Part shown: positions 34,541 to 64,000 of the stretch, piece after piece
Layout: each line of letters opens with the position of its first letter
Numbering within the stretch: position 1 is the first letter of the stretch
Position numbers and translations under genes: made by a program
Notes under the pieces: generated by a model
Told to the model about the DNA's origin: nothing
The model's input: the letters and a program-made list of their open reading frames with translations, nothing else
The model's database searches: none
DNA from: Pteria penguin
Taxonomy: Eukaryota; Mollusca; Bivalvia; Pterioida; Pteriidae
Direction of reading: 5' to 3'
Assembly: GCA_035048485.1 (NCBI GenBank)
Contig: CM068586.1
Location: 28,724,349-28,788,348, forward strand
DNA: 64,000 nt

Positions 34541-37500
34541 ACTCTGCGAGTATGGGAGAATAAATTACCTGGCAATAAATACAGAAACTTTAAATTCGTG
34601 ATAGGATATGTATATACTACCTTTTTGATTTAAATTTGTCACTTTATTTAAATCTCTGCATTTTACCTTTACATCGCATCCAGTTTACAGTAAAACATTT
34701 CACAAGAGATTTTCACATATAAGATATTACGTCTCTGTTTACTATTTCCAGATCTTGAAATGTTAATGAAATCACGTTTTACTCGTTTAAGATATCGTAG
34801 CGTTAATATCAGTTTGCCAATTCGAAATATGCGATTAGAAAAAAAGCGTAGTATGTCTGTCTTTCGCGACTCCTTAATACAAGATTAGCGTGTCGTGCAT
34901 GGTTTTGTAAATATTATCAAGTGAAAATGATATGTACATGGTTTAATTTTTATTAAAAGGGCAATAATATTAAGCAATGCATCGCATCTATGCCACCTTA
35001 GAAATCACAACTAGATAAGACATTGTACAACGAATGAGCCCTGAAAATCAGAGATCTGACCAAGTAATCGGAAGAGGAACTGTTTCCAATTCGGCTTTCT
35101 ACATTCCCCATAAATGCCTAAGAACAACACTTACGAGATGAAAAAGAACTAACAATATTGGAAGTCGCAGCAACGTATTATGAGATCAGGTGTATAATTA
35201 ATCTTATGTGAAAACTTCTGCGGCTTACACTTTACGAACTCTTCACTGCATTGGAAACAGTGTCAGCATTATTGTCATTTGCTTATCACGTATTGTGCTA
35301 CCGTACTATCTGGGCCTTTGCTATCATATGTTGCCAATCGAATGTCATATTTGGCAACCAGTGAGTATGAGTTAAGATATTTCTTTTATCAAGTATGATT
35401 CGTATATGTCAGTTCAAAGTTCTCATTTAAGACGCACGTTAGACATGGTGTAGTTTTCTGGCGTCGTTTGTAAAATATTAGTTGTATGAGATAAAACTTT
35501 TACCATCGTTTAAGTCATATTTTATGTGTTAGGGTACAACTAGGAGACAGTTTGTATTTTTTTTTACCAGAGATTATTTGTCTATGAAGCTCTAAGTGTG
35601 ATGTCTAAAATTGTATGTTTTACCTTTAACTTTAAATCTTTGTATAGGCCTATACTGGAATGTGTAATCATGTTCTGATTGTGTTGCACATATTATTTTC
35701 TAATCAACAAAAACTTCCCTTCGTGGTGAATTCTAATTATAGTAGCATCATTTTATAACATGTGCTTGTGTGTTATCAAGAACAGATAATTACTGTATGA
35801 CTTTATGTAGGTTCATCAAAATAACTACACAATCGAGAAAGACAGCACATATTAACGGAACGGAGAAGTCTTATGACTCATCTGTATGACACCATGTCAC
35901 CATGGACGTTGTAGTGCAGGTGAGGTACCGACATAAGACGGTCAACTGAAGTAACAGTGGTCAATCAGTTGGTACGGTAAAAATACACATACATTTCCCC
36001 AACATGACATAAGTATTACATAAAAAATTACTTAGTTGTTTTTCATTCGATATCAGATAATTGTCCTGCAAAGTTTCACCACAAAAGTTACACCAATGAA
36101 GAAGTAGTAGAACAGAGGATACTAACTAAGTGATGTCGGTTGCTTCATTGCATAAAGGCCAAAGATCAAAACAAAATATTCGCAAATTCATAACTCGACC
36201 TCATGAATGATAAATTACGATTATCAATTACTTTCTATGATAATCGAGATTGGTACTACGTATCAGACCAATGTACTCGAGAAGTAACATAGTCTAAATC
36301 TAGTTTGCCATGTTTATCTAGATGAACGAGAGAACGTAGTTTTTTAATAACCAACTGAACTAAATTACTAAAATTTAAAATTAAGGTAGAGCATTTTCGC
36401 ATTTCGATATTTAATGTCATTGTTTTTTAGACTTAAATGTTTTGGTAAAAAATGATCAAAATGACGGCAAACTTCGATGTCGACAAAGATTTCATAACCC
36501 TCTTTGGTTGTAGATCAACCCTTTGGTTATTCCGGGATTTCTTGTTGGTCTGTTCCATTGTTCCATATTTCATCTTATCCCTTTCTCACAACTTTGTTCC
36601 ATTTTGCTGTTTAGTACCATTATTTGTTTGTGTCACACAGTGATTTATTATTAACAAAGGATGAGAAATTCGTACATAAGAAATTTTACTCGATATGTTT
36701 GTGGTGCCAGCCTTTAACAAGGCTCTCACTAGCATGTTTTCCCCGCTGTTTGATGTGTTGTTATGTTACTATTTATATAAATTTGGTCCATACTGAACTC
36801 ATATATGCTGTGTTGAACAAGTTGAGTCAATTACAAGATTTTGTCATTTGTAATGGTCGTGAAGAGTTAAACAGGAGACACTAACTCCTTCCCTAGTGTC
36901 TTTTTTTGTTTAGGGTTCATGAATATCCACCCTGGTATTCTGTTGTAAATGTCATAATCAAACATGAAAGTACCAGTTACTTTCGTGTTTACATTTAAGT
37001 CGTAACTTCTAGGAGAATCCATTCCTTACAATGTTCAATGGGTATTTGTTACTGTGATATCAATAAAAATAAGTTATATCAATAAAAACTTGATAATGAC
37101 CATGTAAAGTTTAAATGGGATTCACGCGAAGTTCGAAGTACTTACTTCTATGGTCATTGATCGACATGCATTTCAAGACACTTAAAGAGATTAAATGTGT
37201 TTCATACTGTGTTAAAATACTAATCAAATTAACGTTTTATCACTTCATGACTTAAATTAAAAAAAACTTATTTAAATGAAATTTTACATGGTATCAAACA
37301 ACGTTTTACTGCGAAGAAACAGTTAAATGATTGACTAAATGGAGAACCATGACGGGATTCCGCACGAGACCGGATTGTGCTTTCCTTAGTCAGCGGTGTG
37401 ATTTCCGTCTAATCGACAATTTCAGTGAAATCTGTAATTAACATACACACATTTCAGTGAGGTCTGTAATTGCCGTACACTTATTCCGACAAAGTACCTC

Positions 37501-38500
37501 ATCTTATCTCTAAAATTCGCATGTCTGCAATGGTACACTGTTGTGAGTGCCAGAGTTACAAACAGTTTGGCCTTGAGTGTCACCAAATTGCACGTCTACA
37601 AATAGCACATTGTTGTGAACGGCACAGTTAAAAACCAACAGTATCGGTCTTAAGTGTAACTGAAGAGACGAAGTTGTAGAAATGTGGATATGGTGCAATA
37701 AGTTGGCACTGATATATATGTCTATGTTATCACTTTTTGTCAACACCAGACTACTATCAATTGTCCTTCAAGACAGAGTGTTCTGAGGAAAGTTTTTATT
37801 CTTACCGTAATGCTGAGAGTTTCATAGTGACAACGCGGCAAGTATTTGCGTATTTTACATGCATTTGATGTATACTACAGCATATATACCTATTCAATGT
37901 CACACATCAGTTTCATATGCTTGTGCAAAATTTGATTTTGTTATTCCGCTAAAAATACATATTTACATGAGTTTTCATGAAATTGGTGCATTCAATTAAA
38001 ATTTTAGTTATTTTTAACAAGGAGCTCCTGCCATTGCAAATGTCTACTTCTTTGATGGAAAATAATAAAGAAAACCCTGTTCTTCAAAACTCAAAAAAAC
38101 TTTAAAACATCATCTAACAGACTGTCAAAGAGCGTTCGATTGCAAACCTATTGATAAAATCCGTTGTTCACCACACTGGCTTTCAATGTTTCATTACCGA
38201 GAATATGTTGTTATTTTCCTCATCAATATGACATCCTAGAACTCAATATAAAATAACATCCCACAAAGAAACAGTACAGATTTCTGCGTCAGTTCATGTT
38301 AAACTTCTTCTAAACTATGCACATTTAGATATCTGATTGAATGTAAATGAAAAATATGCATAGACCGTCAATATAGTACACGATCACAGAATAATCATTT
38401 TGTGAGTTTGTTCATTATCATAAATTACCAAGCATTTTCTTAAACACAACGAGGTGTCATGATAACTGTACAGGTAGGTGTTCAACACGTGACTCTACTG
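34541..38500. other. Intergenic, no gene recognised
   Basis: AT-rich DNA without recognisable domains. Short open frames at 36452-36884 and 37510-37746 lack recognised motifs or convincing splice borders. Confidence 0.45.
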
Positions 38501-38562
38501 TCATAAACTTTATATTTTGAGTCTTTCATAAATTCTTTTCACGTTTACAGATGATGACGTGA
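38487..38562 (+). promoter_or_regulatory. Possible core promoter of the secreted-protein gene
   Basis: A TATA-like CTTTATATTTT at 38508-38518 lies about 125 bp upstream of the ATG. An E-box CACGTG (38487-38492) and a CRE-like TGACGTGA (38555-38562) flank it. This is pattern matching only; the transcription start is unknown. Confidence 0.3.
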
Positions 38563-38641
38563 TTGCCCGACGCTTCATTTTCTAGACGTCCGTGTCCTGG
38601 CTTGTGAGAAACAGACTTTGCCAAATTTTAAGACAACTAAA

Positions 38642-61355
<22,714 letters not shown>

Positions 61356-63700
61356 ATAAGACAATCATATTTTGTACAATCTTCGTCATGTTGTTACATA
61401 CTAATTGTTGTGAAACAAACATTTATTAATGTATAAGAATAATAATATTTATGAATTGAAACTACAATATTATTGTTTGTTGGGTTGAACATATATAAGG
61501 TTACATTTAGTTTTATATACAAAGAACAATGAAAAACTTCATATATTGGGAGGGAAATAATAATAATAATAAAAAAAAAAAAGAATTAAAACGAAACAAA
61601 CGCAAAGCCAAAAATAAAACTCACAATTATCTCTTTAAGAGAGACAATATTATGTGTAATATATATAATATATAGAAAATGATATATAAGCTATAAAGCT
61701 CATCATGCGTTTCAAGATTATAAAAATAAGCCCGACTGTAAGAATTTTTTTTTCAATTTTTTTCAAACAAAATGCAATTTTTAAAGCTCGAAACGTATAT
61801 GAAATGTGTAAACAGTTTTTCTTAATTGTTTTCAATCATTTATCAGAGGGTGAAAAATAGCTGTCAGCAACACGGAGTATCTCAGCTACTAAAATCCGTC
61901 AAGGTTTGCATTTAGTCACCTACAAAATCCATTGCTCTGGATGTGGGTACTTTTATGTGGGCAACTTACGCCATAATCATATAGCAATCACAAAGTGCGC
62001 GTGAATGTTGACTTTATTTCAATTGCGATATTCCGTATTATGAACAAGTAAAAAGACAGGACACTTGTTAGTAATGAAATACTTGTTTCCCGAAATACAT
62101 TATCGATGTCTATTCTGTGATATGTGGGTTATAATGCAATGTTAACAGGCAATGCAATTGCGATTTTAAAGGAATATTTTAGAAGACATATAAATAATAT
62201 ATTTGATTCTGAGCAGAGAAACAAAATATAGAGATATAACAAGACATAAAAAGATATTTATGCATAAATGTACAAGATATAAAGATATGTATATAAATAT
62301 ATGAAAGCTTAACAATATTTATCATATTCTCATTTGATGAAACATTACATAAATGAAGGAAATCTAAAATTCATAAGACAAATACACTTTATTTATCTAA
62401 TTGGATTCTAGTGTTTCTTCTGTCTCGGTGAAAGTATAAACCCTATCAATTCCACGGAGTTTAAACTTTTGATTTCTTTAATTTATAACCGTTAATCATG
62501 ACCGCTTAAAATCACTTTCCATGCTATGCCCATATCGAGTTATTAAGCCATATGCTGTGTTACTAAGTCTTTTTTATATTTACTTATTTGCAATCATTGG
62601 GAGAACAATTGATTTACACTTCTCTTTTGTGATTATGTGAAAGAATACAGTGGCAATATGTGTGTATAAATTGCATCCGATGTTCTTGTGTTTTCAATAT
62701 TATCCTTAATCTGTAAGATTCTCGGATATCACTGCAATTTGTTTTAAAATACCACTACCTATGACGTTTTGATAAAAGTTTTACTTTGTTTAGTTATGGG
62801 AGCCATGTGTACGTGCTCCTATATCTGTAACATCCCACTTGACTAGATTTTAAAATTGAAATTTTAGATTAAAATAAAGAATAGGAATAATCACTCCCAT
62901 AAACATATAGACAATCACAATGCCCATTCACAAAAAATGTTCAGATCTTCCGCTAGAGAAGTAAATGGTTCTCGCTTGTGAAGAACAGCGTCCATTGAGC
63001 CTTGAATAATTGAAAGCTTAAAATTTGATTTCATTTTCTTAATTTATGCATAAATGTACAAGATGGTATTAAAATGAGTGGTAAGTACGTTTCATTTTTG
63101 TATTCAGTACTGTTATATGATAATCGAGATAAAGGATCTAAGGCATGCAGATATATGCTTGGTGCTTCTAGCCTATGTGTCCGCTTTTGGATAATCTGGG
63201 AAACAGTTGGTCAACTCCTAAACCAAATTACTCTAATGCATGATGTGATACTTTCACATTGAACGTTTTGAAAGTAGAATGAAGTAAAATGAGGGCTGGC
63301 AAGTGATTGTTTGTAAACATGTGTATTTGGTATTGAATACACAAGTGTATAACTACATACCTTATAACCTTGTCTCGATTGCTACAAATATTAACATGCT
63401 GTTTAATGTTTTATTTGTGTATTGCATATATACAGTGTCTGCTTTTGGCTGCATTTATACTTATTTCTTTGTAAACAATAAAGTCTATACTATATACTAG
63501 CAGTGTTTCTTTTGAATATTTCTCCACATTGGCGAATCTTTTCTCATGCAAAACATTATAATGCCACCAAAAGAAGTCAAGAATAAACAAGGAATATATG
63601 ATATTCTTTTATAATATTTTAGGCATTTAAAACTTTATTCCAATATCATTTGTTACTGAATATCATTTTATAAATGTTACTGTTTTGAACATCTAAAAAC
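61356..63700. other. Downstream region, no gene recognised
   Basis: AT-rich sequence after exon B. ATTTATGCATAAATGTACAA occurs twice (about 62258 and 63045). Open frames at 61650-61835 and 63074-63500 show no recognisable features. Confidence 0.4.
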
Positions 63701-63706
63701 AAAGAA

Positions 63707-63868
<162 letters not shown>

Positions 63869-64000
63869 GAAACTCTGATGTAAAGCTATATATTTCACAT
63901 TTCCTATTGGGTATTCTTGGTAAATTGTTTGCTCTGTTACCATTTCGGGATTCCACACTTTTGGGAATTGGAATAGATAATTTGAAAATTTTCTAAACTG

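Noticed and set aside
36452..36884. Two adjoining open frames in the intergenic region
   Set aside because: Overlapping frames with no motif, hydrophobic or Cys pattern that suggests a protein family.

Overview
The window is AT-rich animal genomic DNA (introns, interspersed repeats, many microsatellites), with no bacterial-style operons. It most likely comes from a bivalve mollusc. The evidence is the set of interspersed repeats (a tRNA-derived SINE with a conserved tail ending in ATCAATCAA, TIR elements ending near GGCCTCTTGT, Penelope-like retroelements, hammerhead-bearing repeats) and the gene types, which I know mainly from bivalve genomes. The species cannot be named from the sequence alone. 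Exon models below were built by hand from ORF continuity, splice consensus and intron phase; none is confirmed by transcripts.

Layout. (1) 361-7159, plus: the last four recognisable exons of a phosphatidylinositol-phosphate kinase-like gene, closest in motifs to PIP5KL1; the 5' end is outside the window. (2) 7.2-15.2 kb: no host gene; decayed transposon copies, a SINE-derived 60-bp tandem array, the 3' end of a Penelope-like element, a 39-bp minisatellite that stays open in one frame, and a long CA tract. (3) 15222-27702, minus: a complete three-exon gene for a 271-residue secreted or type I membrane protein with a farnesoic acid O-methyltransferase-like (Methyltransf_FA) domain and a C-terminal membrane helix. 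Its introns hold a 28-copy 28-bp minisatellite, a foldback MITE, a TTAA-flanked piggyBac-like element with a SINE inserted in it, and a hairpin element. (4) 28-38.6 kb: no gene; a second hairpin element, three hammerhead-ribozyme motifs (one with an intact core), and a 44-bp, 30-copy satellite with an 8-monomer higher-order duplication. (5) 38642-61355, plus: a gene for a secreted Gln-rich, Gly/Pro-rich, Cys-rich protein. Its 13.4-kb first intron contains a Tc1-like relic and a mariner pseudogene interrupted by a Penelope-like RT ORF. (6) 61.4-64 kb: no gene, ending in a CT/TA microsatellite.

The most interesting locus is the secreted-protein gene. Downstream of exon 3 every inferred intron is phase 1, several exons are symmetrical, one candidate micro-exon is 6 nt, and three different terminal exons can accept the same phase. 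Two of these, 4 kb apart, encode homologous versions of the same Cys-containing C-terminal module. The sequence therefore suggests a frame-preserving cassette gene with alternative 3' ends.
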